The notes beneath the pieces were generated by a model, which did no database searches, was not told the DNA's origin, and worked only from the letters and a program-made list of their open reading frames with translations. The translations under genes were made by a program, and so were the position numbers. Shown in pieces: positions 8,591 through 17,408 of a stretch of DNA of 64,000 bases. Position 1 is the first letter of the stretch. Every line of letters begins with the position of its first letter. The DNA is from SIG701 sp045123975. Lineage in GTDB: Bacteria; Bacillota; Clostridia; Oscillospirales; CAG-272. The DNA lies in the NCBI GenBank assembly GCA_045123975.1, contig JBGVKV010000071.1, positions 1 through 64,000 of the forward strand, given 5' to 3'.

Positions 8591-10087
8591 ATGATGAAGC
8601 GTATTCTTGCAATGCTTCTGGCAGTGCTCATGCTGGTTCCGGTTCTCGCATCTTGCACCGAAGATACCCCGGACACCCCTGACACTGATCCCGCATCCGA
8701 CTCCAAAGTAGAAGACACCACCGTTCCCGAGGAAACCGGCCTGACCCTGGACAAGACCGACTTCGGCGGTACCAACCTCCGCATCCTCGGTGTAAGCGAA
8801 GACTACAACTTCGGTTACTACCAGACCGGTGACATTTGGATTGAAACCGAGCAGGCCGATCCCTTCGAGCGCTCCGTTTACATCCGTCTGCAGGATTGTA
8901 TCAACAAGTACAATTTCGGCGTAGAGTACACCTCCAGCACCTCCCCCATCAATGACGTTGCCAGCCTGGTTTCCGGCGGCCTCGATCAGTATGACGTAGT
9001 GTTCTCCCAGTGGAACCAGATCTGGCAGGGCGCCAGAGGCGGTAACCTTCTGGACATCAACGAGATCGACTCCATCGATCTGAACAACTCCTGGTGGGAC
9101 CAGAACGCAAACACCCAGCTGTCCATCGCCAACCGTATGTTCTACACCACCGGTGACATCACCACCGTTGACGATCGTTGCGCACGCGCTCTGTACTTCA
9201 ACAAGACTCTGGCAGCTGCACACGATATGGAAAGCCCCTACGAGCTGGTTCGCAACAACCAGTGGACCCTCGAGAAGTTCGCTGAAATGTGCCGCAGCGT
9301 TTACGACGACGTAAACGGTGACGGTAACACCGACATCGACGACGTTCTGGGCTTCTTCCGCGAGAGCGGCCAGTTCAACTACCTGATGACCGCTATGGAC
9401 GAGCACTACAGCGAGCTGGATGAGAACGGTCTGCCCGTTTACACCTTCATGCAGGATGCAGAAGGCGTTACCAAGATGGAAACCGTTTCTTCCCTCCTCA
9501 TCGACGAGAAGGTAAGCTACAACATCCACAACCTGACCGACTTCGGCGGCTACAGCAACCGTTTCGCATACGCCCGCAGCAAGTTCGCTGCCGGTAAGCA
9601 GCTGTTCACCATCGGCGGCGCTCTGGTTATCGCTGAGTTCGCAGACATGGAAGATTCCTTCGGTATCCTGCCCATGCCTAAGTGGAACTCCGATCAGACC
9701 CGTTACTACCACATTATCGATACTCCCTGCCCGATGATGGGTATTCCCAACACCAAGGCAGATGCAACCGATATCGGTTACATGCTGGAGTACTTCTCCT
9801 ACGAAGGTCAGCAGACCATTTCTCCCACCTTCAAGGACAGAATGCTGAAGAGACGTTATGCACAGGACTCCGATTCCGGTGATATGCTGGACATCATCTA
9901 TGCAAACAAGTGCTTCGATCTTGGCTTCGTTGCAAACTGGGGCGGCATTCTCAGCATCGCTGACGGTGCTATCCTGGCCGGCCGTCTGCCCAAGACCAAT
10001 CAGTACAACCGTCTTACCAAGTCCATGCCCAAGCTGATCCAGAAGGACTACGATGCCTTCGCAGTTGCAGGTAAGGAAGTTGAGTAA
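8591..10087 (+). CDS. Extracellular solute-binding lipoprotein (ABC-type, sugar-like)
   Basis: 498 residues. The N terminus is a lipoprotein signal peptide with lipobox LASC (Cys22), then a Pro/Thr/Asp-rich spacer. The body resembles family 1 extracellular solute-binding proteins of carbohydrate ABC importers: YDVVFSQWNQIW, ALYFNKTLAA, WTLEKFAEMC, FTIGGALVIAEF and GILPMPKWN. A Ca2+-binding-loop-like DVNGDGNTDIDD occurs near residue 240. No permease or ATPase gene is adjacent, so it is an orphan. Codon choice is strongly biased (GGT, GTT, AAC, AAG), unlike neighbours and typical of high expression. Family assignment good; substrate unknown. Confidence 0.85.
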   Translation: MMKRILAMLLAVLMLVPVLASCTEDTPDTPDTDPASDSKVEDTTVPEETGLTLDKTDFGGTNLRILGVSEDYNFGYYQTGDIWIETEQADPFERSVYIRLQDCINKYNFGVEYTSSTSPINDVASLVSGGLDQYDVVFSQWNQIWQGARGGNLLDINEIDSIDLNNSWWDQNANTQLSIANRMFYTTGDITTVDDRCARALYFNKTLAAAHDMESPYELVRNNQWTLEKFAEMCRSVYDDVNGDGNTDIDDVLGFFRESGQFNYLMTAMDEHYSELDENGLPVYTFMQDAEGVTKMETVSSLLIDEKVSYNIHNLTDFGGYSNRFAYARSKFAAGKQLFTIGGALVIAEFADMEDSFGILPMPKWNSDQTRYYHIIDTPCPMMGIPNTKADATDIGYMLEYFSYEGQQTISPTFKDRMLKRRYAQDSDSGDMLDIIYANKCFDLGFVANWGGILSIADGAILAGRLPKTNQYNRLTKSMPKLIQKDYDAFAVAGKEVE

Positions 10088-10100
10088 TTCTCACCTACAT

Positions 10101-10132
10101 AAAGATGCCGCCCGTCGGGCGGCATCTTTTTT
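10101..10132 (+). terminator. Terminator of the solute-binding protein gene
   Basis: Perfect GC-rich stem AAAGATGCCGCCC / GGGCGGCATCTTT followed by T residues, 14 bases after the stop. Confidence 0.92.
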
Positions 10133-10150
10133 GTTTCTCGGCAGCATAAT

Positions 10151-10179
10151 AAAAAACGGCGGTGACCCGCCGTTTTTTT
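10151..10179 (-). terminator. Bidirectional terminator at the hemW 3' end
   Basis: AAAAAACGGCGG / CCGCCGTTTTTT stem with A- and T-runs on both sides. It touches the hemW stop codon and can end transcription from either side. Confidence 0.85.
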
Positions 10180-11422
10180 ATTTCGTTCCGTTGAAAATAT
10201 CCAATTGGCCCAGATCCTCGAATTCCAGAATGTCGGAGAGAATGTAGTTGCTGACGAACATTCCACGGGGAGTCAGGGCGTACACGCCGTTTTTGTAGGT
10301 GGCAAAGCCGTTCTTCACGTAGGGTGCCATCTTCTTTCCGTACAGATCTTCAAAGGAGAAGCCGAACAGGCGGGCAAAATCCCGGCAGTTGAGTCCCTCG
10401 CGAAGGCGGAAACGGAGCATAATATACTCACCCAGCCGCTCGCGGGGAGACACGGTATCGTTCTGCTCCGTCAGGCGGATGGCGGCGCCGGGCATCTCGA
10501 GCCCGTTCATATACCGATCCATATGGCGAAGGAAAGAGAACCGATTGCCCCGGAAGAAGGAGTGGGCGGCCACGCCCAATCCCAGATATTCCTCACAGTT
10601 CCAGTATTTCAGATTGTGACGGCACATATAGCCCGGACGGGCAAAATTGGATACCTCATACTGGGCGTATCCGTTCTGGGCGAGAAATTCCACCGCCGCC
10701 AGATACATATCCGCCTCCTCGTCCTCCGAGGGGAAAGGCAGGGTATGCCGCTGTGCGAACAGTTTTGTGCCCGGCTCCAGGATCAGATCATAGAGGGAGA
10801 TGTGCTCCGGCCCCATCTTCACCACGTAGCGGAGAGTCTTCATCAGGCTTTCCTTCGTCTGGTAGGGAATGCCGAACATGAGATCCACGTTGATATTTTC
10901 AATCCGCGCACGTCGTGCGGCACGAAAGCTTTCGGCAAAATCCTGCCGCCGATGGATGCGGGAGAGCGCGGCCAATTCCTCGTTGTTGGCGCTCTGCAAC
11001 CCCATACTGAGCCGGTTGACACCGGCACGGCGGAGCCGCTTCAGCATGGCGGTATTGACGGTGGCGGGATTGGCCTCCACGGTAAACTCCGCCCCTTTGG
11101 TAACGGTGAAATTCTTTCGCACCGCACGGATCAGCCGGACCAGCTGATCGGTGGGCAAAGTCGTGGGCGTGCCGCCGCCGATGAACACCGTATCCACGTA
11201 ATATTCCTTTGTGCCCTGCCGGTACGACTGCATATGGGCGATCAGCGCGTTGACGTACCGCTGCACCAGCTCGTCGTTCTGGGGAACCATGGAATAAAAA
11301 TCGCAGTAGGCACACTTGGATCGGCAGAAGGGGATGTGCAGATAGAGTCCCAGCCGCCGCTTGTCGTAGCGGTCGTAGGTGGGATCCTGACTGAAGGTGT
11401 CGAACAGCTTTATCCCGGACAT
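10178..11422 (-). CDS. hemW: HemW-like radical SAM protein (heme chaperone)
   Basis: 414 residues. The radical SAM cysteines are in CRSKCAYCDFY (CxxxCxxC) near residue 33, followed by FIGGGTPTTLP, FTVEANPATV, RLSMGLQSANNEEL, NVDLMFGIPYQT and the C-terminal HemW domain (YEVSNFARPGYMCRHNLKYW, EYLGLGVAAHSF). HemW proteins bind heme and are homologous to oxygen-independent coproporphyrinogen oxidase but usually lack that activity. AAAGGAGG precedes the ATG. It follows lepA on the same strand, a common Firmicutes pairing. Confidence 0.9.
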   Translation of the reverse strand: MSGIKLFDTFSQDPTYDRYDKRRLGLYLHIPFCRSKCAYCDFYSMVPQNDELVQRYVNALIAHMQSYRQGTKEYYVDTVFIGGGTPTTLPTDQLVRLIRAVRKNFTVTKGAEFTVEANPATVNTAMLKRLRRAGVNRLSMGLQSANNEELAALSRIHRRQDFAESFRAARRARIENINVDLMFGIPYQTKESLMKTLRYVVKMGPEHISLYDLILEPGTKLFAQRHTLPFPSEDEEADMYLAAVEFLAQNGYAQYEVSNFARPGYMCRHNLKYWNCEEYLGLGVAAHSFFRGNRFSFLRHMDRYMNGLEMPGAAIRLTEQNDTVSPRERLGEYIMLRFRLREGLNCRDFARLFGFSFEDLYGKKMAPYVKNGFATYKNGVYALTPRGMFVSNYILSDILEFEDLGQLDIFNGTK

Positions 11423-11445
11423 ATACAGCCTCCTTTCGGGTATGG

Positions 11446-11590
11446 TTTTGGTGGGGTGCTTTTCGGGCTACGCGCCCGGACCCGCCACCTCCCCAAAAAG
11501 GTGGACCAAAACTTTTATGGAAAATCTTTTAAGGTTTTTGGGGGTGCGGACCCTTTTTGCAAAAAGGGTCTGCGTACTCCTCGCGTCCCC
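11446..11590. repeat. Adjacent family B and family A hairpin repeats between lepA and hemW
   Basis: A family B unit (about 11446-11522, stem CCACCT...AGGTGG with GGGCTACGCGCCCGG) is followed by a family A unit (about 11528-11590, GTGCGGACCC...AAAGGGTCTGC). The pair fills the whole gap between the genes and family A abuts the lepA stop codon. Confidence 0.75.
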
Positions 11591-13408
11591 TTAATTCTCG
11601 TCGTCCAGCTTGAGGACGGCCATGAACGCCTCCGGCGATACCTGCACGGAGCCCAGCTGGCGCATCTTCTTCTTGCCTTCCTTCTGCTTCTCGAGGAGCT
11701 TCTTCTTTCTCGTAATATCGCCGCCGTAGCACTTGGCAAGCACGTCCTTACGGAGTGCCTTTACGGTCTCACGGGCAATAATCTTGGAGCCGATGGCGGC
11801 CTGGATCGGGATCTCGAAGAGCTGGCGGGGGATATTGTCCTTCAGCTTCTCCGCGATCTTGCGGGCACGGCCGTAGGCCTTTTCCCGATGGACGATGAAG
11901 GTCAAGGCGTCCACCACCTCGCCGTTCAGCATGATATCCAATTTCACCAGATCGCTTCGCTGATAGCCTTCCAATTCGTAATCCAGGGAGGCGTATCCCT
12001 TGGTGCGGCTCTTCATGGTGTCAAAGAAATCGTAGATGATCTCGTTCAGGGGAAGTTTGTAGTGCAATTCCGCACGGCCGTCGTCGATGTACTTCATATC
12101 GATGAACGTGCCGCGGCGATCCTGGCACAGCTCCATCACGTTGCCCACAAATTCCGTGGGGGTGATGATATTGGCGGCCACGATGGGCTCGGATGCGTAT
12201 TCGATCAATTCCGGCGCCGGATAGTTGGAGGGATTGTCCACCCGCACCACCTCGCCGCCGTGGAGGGTAACCTCATAGATAACGGAGGGGGCGGTGGTAA
12301 TCAGATCCAGATTGAACTCCCGCTCCAGTCGCTCCTCGATGATCTCCATATGGAGCAGGCCGAGGAATCCGCAGCGGAAGCCGAATCCCAAAGCAGCCGA
12401 GGTCTCCGGCTCGAAGATCAGCGCGGCGTCGTTGAGCTGCAGTTTTTCCAAAGCGTCCTTCGTTTCGCCGTAGCGGGCGCCGTCGGCGGGATAGATACCG
12501 GCGTACACCATGGGAAGCACGCTCTTGAAGCCGGGCAGCGGCTCCTCCACACCGCCCTCGGCGGTGGTGATGGTATCACCTACACGGGTGTCGGACACGT
12601 TCTTGATGGATGCGGTGATGTAGCCAACGTCGCCGGCGGCCAGGCAGTCTGCCTTGGTCAGACCGAAGGGAGCCATATGGCCCACCTCCACCACGTCGAA
12701 GGTGGCACCGGTGCTCATCAGGCGGATCTTATCACCGGGACGGACGGTGCCGTCCATTACGCGGACGTAGACCACAACGCCCAGATAGCTGTTGTACACG
12801 GAGTCGAAGATCAGGCAGCGCAGGGGCGCATTCTCATCGCCCTGGGGCGGGGGCACGTCCCGTACGATGGCGTCCATCACGGACTGAATATTCAGACCGG
12901 TCTTGGCGGACACCTGGGGACATCCCTCGGCGGGAATGCCGATGATATCCTCGATTTCGTGAATCACCCGATCGGGCTGGGCGGACGCCAGATCCACCTT
13001 ATTGATGACGGGAACGATTTCCAGATTGGCATCCACCGCCAGATAGGCGTTGCCCAGAGTCTGGGCCTGGATGCCCTGGGTAGCGTCCACCACCAAAAGC
13101 GCTCCCTCACAGGCGTTGAGGGAACGGGACACCTCGTAATTGAAGTCCACGTGACCGGGGGTGTCGATCAGATTCAGATGGTACACCTCTCCGTCGGGAG
13201 CCTTGTATTCGATACGGACGGCGCGGGCCTTGATGGTAATGCCACGCTCCTTTTCCAGATCCATATTGTCCAGCAGCTGTTCTTCCATATCCCGCTTTTC
13301 CACGGTGTTGGAAAATTCCAGAATACGGTCCGCCAAAGTGGACTTACCGTGGTCAATGTGGGCAATAATGGAAAAATTTCGTATGTGACTCAAGCGTTCG
13401 CTCGCCAT
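11591..13408 (-). CDS. lepA: Elongation factor 4 (back-translocating GTPase)
   Basis: 605 residues, the standard LepA length. Contains P-loop AHIDHGKSTLADR, the EF4 signature MDLEKERGITIKA, DTPGHVDFNYEVSRSL, NKVDLASA, the G', III and V domains, and the LepA-specific C-terminal domain ending RKKKLLEKQKEGKKKMRQLG, which lies in the ribosome. The ATG at 13408 follows AAAGG about 10 bases away; the open frame continues upstream through a promoter, so longer starts are rejected. Confidence 0.97.
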   Translation of the reverse strand: MASERLSHIRNFSIIAHIDHGKSTLADRILEFSNTVEKRDMEEQLLDNMDLEKERGITIKARAVRIEYKAPDGEVYHLNLIDTPGHVDFNYEVSRSLNACEGALLVVDATQGIQAQTLGNAYLAVDANLEIVPVINKVDLASAQPDRVIHEIEDIIGIPAEGCPQVSAKTGLNIQSVMDAIVRDVPPPQGDENAPLRCLIFDSVYNSYLGVVVYVRVMDGTVRPGDKIRLMSTGATFDVVEVGHMAPFGLTKADCLAAGDVGYITASIKNVSDTRVGDTITTAEGGVEEPLPGFKSVLPMVYAGIYPADGARYGETKDALEKLQLNDAALIFEPETSAALGFGFRCGFLGLLHMEIIEERLEREFNLDLITTAPSVIYEVTLHGGEVVRVDNPSNYPAPELIEYASEPIVAANIITPTEFVGNVMELCQDRRGTFIDMKYIDDGRAELHYKLPLNEIIYDFFDTMKSRTKGYASLDYELEGYQRSDLVKLDIMLNGEVVDALTFIVHREKAYGRARKIAEKLKDNIPRQLFEIPIQAAIGSKIIARETVKALRKDVLAKCYGGDITRKKKLLEKQKEGKKKMRQLGSVQVSPEAFMAVLKLDDEN

Positions 13409-13442
13409 GTTGTTCCAGCCTTTCGATACTTTATCATCGTAT

Positions 13443-13471
13443 ATTATAGCAGAACTTGCCCAAAATGAAAA
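13443..13471 (-). promoter_or_regulatory. Probable lepA promoter
   Basis: Minus strand TATAAT with a TTTTCA -35-like hexamer 17 bases upstream. The -10 is perfect; the -35 is weak. Confidence 0.55.
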
Positions 13472-13529
13472 GAGGAAATTACGGATTTGCCCCCATTCGG
13501 GGGAAAGTTTTTTCGATAGGGTATGAATT

Positions 13530-13973
13530 ATGAAAAAAATACGGATGATGGCGGCTTCTTTCGCCGTCCTGTTGGGAATGATCGGCGCCTCGATCCCCGC
13601 AAAAGCGGCGGATTTTCTCCCGCAAACGGAATTGAACCGGGCAGAGGAGTACGCGCTGGCCCGCTTTTGCGCGGCGGAATGCGAGGGGGAGCCCTTTATC
13701 TGCCACTTGTCCGTGGCGGCGGTGATGCTGAATCGGTTAAGTGATCCCCGTTTTCCCGATACGGTGACGGGCATCCTTTCCGACGGAGGATACAAAGCCG
13801 CCCCGGTGAGGAAAACGGATCTGGCATCCGCCCGCTGGGCGGTGCGGGTGGTACAGATGGGCGTGGATCCCACGGACGGATCCCTGTGGTGGGCCCACAC
13901 GGATACCGCCGAGGCGGCGGATCTGATCCCCAAGTTGACCGTAGGCAAGCGGGTTTTTGGGGTGCGAGGATGA
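13530..13973 (+). CDS. SleB/CwlJ-family cell wall hydrolase (small, secreted)
   Basis: 147 residues. A signal peptide (MKKIRMMAASFAVLLGMIGASIPAKAA) precedes a Hydrolase_2 domain: ALARFCAAECEGEPFICHLSVAAVMLNRL with the expected catalytic Glu, then DPRFPDTVTGIL. SleB-type enzymes are lytic transglycosylases acting on spore cortex or septal peptidoglycan. The domain is short and the C terminus abbreviated compared with SleB, so this may be a vegetative homologue. It diverges from lepA. Confidence 0.8.
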   Translation: MKKIRMMAASFAVLLGMIGASIPAKAADFLPQTELNRAEEYALARFCAAECEGEPFICHLSVAAVMLNRLSDPRFPDTVTGILSDGGYKAAPVRKTDLASARWAVRVVQMGVDPTDGSLWWAHTDTAEAADLIPKLTVGKRVFGVRG

Positions 13974-13990
13974 GGGGGCGAGGGGGAAGA

Positions 13991-14040
13991 ACGCGGACCC
14001 TTTTTGCAAAAAGGGTCCGCACCCCCAAAAATCTTTCATA
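13991..14040. repeat. Dispersed hairpin repeat, family A
   Basis: Stem GCGGACCCTTTTT / AAAAAGGGTCCGC followed by ACCCCCAAAAAT, 15 bases after the cell wall hydrolase stop. It could act as its terminator. Confidence 0.75.
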
Positions 14041-14077
14041 GAAGGGGATTTTCATCCCCTCTTTTGTTAATTTTTTG

Positions 14078-14106
14078 TTGTAATCCCCGCACGCTTGTGT
14101 TATAAT
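14078..14106 (+). promoter_or_regulatory. asnS promoter
   Basis: TTGTAA (14078-14083), 17 bases, TATAAT (14101-14106). The leader is about 60 bases with no T-box motif. Confidence 0.75.
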
Positions 14107-14175
14107 AAGGAATAATGGAAGTTTTTCTATACATTTCCTGCGATTTTATCGCAATCTATACACACGAGGTCAATT

Positions 14176-15567
14176 ATGGATCTGATCAACATTCGGCAGT
14201 TATTCCGTGAAAGTGAAAAATTTGACGGTCAGGAAATCACCGTCGGCGGCTGGGTAAAGAACAACCGCGCCTCCAAGAATTTCGGCTTCCTCGTCATCAG
14301 CGACGGCACCTTCTTTGAGCCGCTGCAGATCGTGTACGGAGAAGAGCTCTCCAACTTTGCGGAGCTGTCCAAGTTGAACGTGGGCACCGCTGTGGTTGTC
14401 CGCGGTAAGATCGTTCTTACCCCCGATGCCAAGCAGAAATTGGAAATGCAGGCCATCGAGGCAACGGTAGAGGGCCCCTCTACGCCCGATTATCCCCTTC
14501 AGAAGAAGCGCCACTCCGCGGAATTCCTTCGCACCATTACCCACCTCCGCCCCAGAACCAATCTGTTCCAGGCGGTATTCCGCATCCGCTCTCTGGCGGC
14601 TCACGCCATCCACCAGTTCTTCCAGGATCGGGATTTTGTGTACGTGCACACTCCGCTGATCACCGGCAGTGACTGCGAGGGCGCCGGCGAGATGTTCCAG
14701 GTAACCACACTGGATCCCGTTAATTTGCCCAAGGGTGAGAACGGTGAGGTGGATTACGCCCAGGACTTCTTCGGCAAGAAGACCTCTCTGACCGTATCCG
14801 GCCAGCTGAACGGCGAGACCTTCGCCATGGCGTTCAAGAACATCTATACCTTCGGCCCCACCTTCCGTGCCGAGAACTCCAACACCACCCGCCACGCGGC
14901 TGAGTTCTGGATGATCGAGCCCGAGATCGCTTTCGCCGATCTTGCGGACGATATGGAACTGGCCGAGGATATGATCAAGTACATCATTTCCTACGTGCTG
15001 GCCAAGGCTCCCGAGGAGATGGCGTTCCTCAACCAGTTTGTGGACACCGGCCTGTTGGAGAGACTGAATCACGTAGTGAACAGCGACTTCGGCCGCGTTA
15101 CCTACACCGAGGCCATCAAGCTGCTGGAAGAACACAACGACGAGTTCGACTATAAGGTATCCTGGGGATGTGATCTGCAGACCGAGCACGAGAGATACCT
15201 GACGGAGCAGATCTTCCGTCGTCCCGTATTCGTAACGGACTATCCGAAGGAGATCAAGGCCTTCTATATGAAATTGAATCCCGACGGAAAGACCGTGGCC
15301 GCTATGGACTGTCTGGTGCCCGGCATCGGCGAGATCATCGGCGGTTCCCAGCGTGAGGACGATTTCGATAAGCTGGCTTCCCGTATGGACGAATTGGGCC
15401 TGAACCGTGAGGACTACGGATTCTATCTGGATCTGCGCCGCTACGGCTCCGCCCGTCACGCAGGCTTCGGCTTGGGCTTTGAGAGATGCGTAATGTATTT
15501 GACCGGTGTGTCCAACATCCGCGACGTACTTCCCTTCCCGCGTACCGTCGGCACCTGCGAGCTGTAA
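14176..15567 (+). CDS. asnS: Asparaginyl-tRNA synthetase
   Basis: 463 residues, class IIb. An N-terminal OB anticodon-binding domain (VGGWVKNNRASKNFGFLVISDG) is followed by class II motifs: TFGPTFRAENSNTTRHAAEFWMIEPE (motif 2) and GFGLGFERCVMYLTG (motif 3), with the AsnRS-type SGQLNGETFAMAF region. GAGGT lies before the ATG. It has its own promoter and terminator. Confidence 0.97.
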   Translation: MDLINIRQLFRESEKFDGQEITVGGWVKNNRASKNFGFLVISDGTFFEPLQIVYGEELSNFAELSKLNVGTAVVVRGKIVLTPDAKQKLEMQAIEATVEGPSTPDYPLQKKRHSAEFLRTITHLRPRTNLFQAVFRIRSLAAHAIHQFFQDRDFVYVHTPLITGSDCEGAGEMFQVTTLDPVNLPKGENGEVDYAQDFFGKKTSLTVSGQLNGETFAMAFKNIYTFGPTFRAENSNTTRHAAEFWMIEPEIAFADLADDMELAEDMIKYIISYVLAKAPEEMAFLNQFVDTGLLERLNHVVNSDFGRVTYTEAIKLLEEHNDEFDYKVSWGCDLQTEHERYLTEQIFRRPVFVTDYPKEIKAFYMKLNPDGKTVAAMDCLVPGIGEIIGGSQREDDFDKLASRMDELGLNREDYGFYLDLRRYGSARHAGFGLGFERCVMYLTGVSNIRDVLPFPRTVGTCEL

Positions 15568-15582
15568 AATTATACCTACACC

Positions 15583-15616
15583 GAAAGGGCGCGCCGCCGG
15601 GCATGCCCTTTCTTTT
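15583..15616 (+). terminator. asnS terminator
   Basis: Stem GAAAGGGC / GCCCTTTC with a 14-base loop, then TTTT, starting 15 bases after the stop. Confidence 0.75.
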
Positions 15617-15623
15617 GTGAATT

Positions 15624-15688
15624 GTAAAGTTTTCGTCCACCTTTTTCAAAAGGTGGCGGGGCGCGGGCGCGCAGCCCGTATCCCCCCC
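15624..15688. repeat. Dispersed hairpin repeat, family B
   Basis: AAAGTTTTCGTCCACC...CAAAAGGTGGCGGGG followed by a GC-rich tail (GGGCGCGCAGCCC). It directly follows the asnS terminator. Confidence 0.7.
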
Positions 15689-15702
15689 ACAAGGAGCACA
15701 TA

Positions 15703-16221
15703 ATGAAAAACATATCCCTCAAGATCACCTCGAAAATGGATGAGGATCGGGTGCCGCCCCGCTGCGGCAATCTGAAGATCTCCCAGGCCGAGGAGGACAG
15801 CATACTGAATTCCGTGGAAGACGCTCTTCCCGAGAACGACGAAGTCGAAGCGGAGGTGTTCTTCACCGAGGCGGTGATGGATATTTCCTCCACGGGAATC
15901 TTCACCATCCGCTATGAGGAAAGCGAGCTCTCCGGCATGGTGGGCACCACCACCGAGCTGATCTTCTCAAAAAATGAGCCCTCCCTCGTCACCCTTCGCC
16001 GTACCGGCACGGTGCGGTGCGCCATCGTGATGGAGGAGCACCGCCAGCACTCCGGTGTGTACCAAACACCCGTGATGCCCCTGGATCTAACGGTGACCAC
16101 CCATTCTCTCACGAACACCATCACGGAGGATGGCGGTGTGCTGGACGCCTATTATTCCATCCGCTTCGGTACCGTCACCACCACCCGCACCCGACTGAAG
16201 GTGGAAGTTACGGTGCGGTAA
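15703..16221 (+). CDS. DUF1934 / YwiB-family beta-barrel protein
   Basis: 172 residues, all-beta in appearance. It fits the YwiB (DUF1934) family: ISLKITSKM at the start, IRYEESELSGMVGTTTELIFSKNEPSLVTLRRTG in the middle, and an alternating hydrophobic C-terminal half. Function is not established; relatives resemble lipocalin or calycin barrels. A short insertion rich in acidic residues (about 22-50) is unusual. AAGGAG precedes the ATG. Confidence 0.7.
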   Translation: MKNISLKITSKMDEDRVPPRCGNLKISQAEEDSILNSVEDALPENDEVEAEVFFTEAVMDISSTGIFTIRYEESELSGMVGTTTELIFSKNEPSLVTLRRTGTVRCAIVMEEHRQHSGVYQTPVMPLDLTVTTHSLTNTITEDGGVLDAYYSIRFGTVTTTRTRLKVEVTVR

Positions 16222-16258
16222 ATCGACAGCACGCAAAAACACCTCAACACCTTTTATC

Positions 16259-16318
16259 AAAGATTTTTGGGGGTGCGGACCCTTTTTGCAAAAAGGGTCT
16301 GCATAAATCGCGTCCCCT
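16259..16318. repeat. Dispersed hairpin repeat, family A
   Basis: GATTTTTGGGGGTGCGGACC...AAAGGGTCTGC ending in CGCGTCCCCT, the same end as the copy near 11.58 kb. It lies between the DUF1934 gene and holA. Confidence 0.75.
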
Positions 16319-16337
16319 CAAAAGGAAAGGAGCCGCT

Positions 16338-17408
16338 ATGACAGAAAGTGAATTTCGCGATCTTCTGAAACAGAATATATCGGGCGGATTCCTTTTTTGG
16401 GGGGATGAGGATTACCTGAAAAATCACTACCGCAAGGAGTTGTCAAAGGCTGTCCTGGCGGAGTGCCCGCCGGATCTGTACGATTTCAACCACATCCGAC
16501 TCACCCTGGAGGACGGGGATTTTTCCGCCCTCACCACCGCTTTGTCCTCTCTGCCTATGTTTTCGGAGAAAAAGGTGGTGGAGATATCGCCCCCCGATAT
16601 GAGCAGCTGGCGGGAATCGGAGAGAAAAGCGCTTCTGGACGCTGTATCCGGCATCGCCGATTCCCCCGACACGGTCCTGGTGCTGATTGCGGCACGGGGC
16701 ACTTTGGACCCCGGCACGCGGAAAAAGCCCAATCCCTTTTTCCGCGCGCTGACGAAGATTCTCACCCCCGTGGAATTTCCCTACCAGACCGGCGTCCGTC
16801 TGCACCGCTGGGTGGAGCGCCATTTCGCCCAGGCGGAGCTGACTCTGCCCGAGGAGGCCATGGCCACCCTGCTTGCCCGTTGTCCCCAGGACATGACCGG
16901 CTTGTCCGGCGAGATCGAGAAGCTGATCGCCTACTGTCTCGGAAACGGTATCCAAGTGATCACGCCGGAGACCGTTATCCACGTCACCGCACCCGCTCTG
17001 CGGGAGGATGCGTTTGCCCTCGCCAACGCCGTTCTGGCCGGCGATCGCACCGCGGCTCTTTCTGCACTGGACGTGTGCCGCAAGCAAAAGGAGGAGCCCA
17101 TCGTGGTTCTTGCGTCCCTTGCCCGGGTGATGAGCGATCTGCTCACCGTATCGGTGATGGTGGACGGCGGCGCCGACAAGGCGGAGATCGCACGCTCCCT
17201 GAAAATGCACGAATACAAGGCATCCCTCTACATCAAGAGCGCCAAGGGATTCGGCACGCCCCGGCTGGCCGCTTCTCTGAAGCGGTGCCGCGATGCGGAT
17301 CGAATGATGAAATCCTCCTACGGCGGGGGATATCTGCCGCTGGAGCGGCTGATCTGCACCATGCCTCAGGGCGGCAAGAGTGCCCCCAAGGGAGGCCGAT
17401 ACGTATGA
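16338..17408 (+). CDS. holA: DNA polymerase III delta subunit
   Basis: 356 residues. The delta subunit opens the sliding clamp in the clamp loader. It shows the HolA pattern: FLFWGDEDYLKNHYRKEL at the start, LTTALSSLPMFSEKKVVEI, a central AAA-like domain, and the C-terminal collar (AFALANAVLAGDRTAALSAL...LARVMSDLL). AAAGGAGC lies before the ATG at 16338. Its stop overlaps the rnmV start as ATGA. Confidence 0.88.
   Translation: MTESEFRDLLKQNISGGFLFWGDEDYLKNHYRKELSKAVLAECPPDLYDFNHIRLTLEDGDFSALTTALSSLPMFSEKKVVEISPPDMSSWRESERKALLDAVSGIADSPDTVLVLIAARGTLDPGTRKKPNPFFRALTKILTPVEFPYQTGVRLHRWVERHFAQAELTLPEEAMATLLARCPQDMTGLSGEIEKLIAYCLGNGIQVITPETVIHVTAPALREDAFALANAVLAGDRTAALSALDVCRKQKEEPIVVLASLARVMSDLLTVSVMVDGGADKAEIARSLKMHEYKASLYIKSAKGFGTPRLAASLKRCRDADRMMKSSYGGGYLPLERLICTMPQGGKSAPKGGRYV

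Noticed and set aside
10205..13468. A 1087-codon plus-strand open frame
   Set aside because: It is the antisense shadow of hemW and lepA, both of which have full family motifs and good starts.
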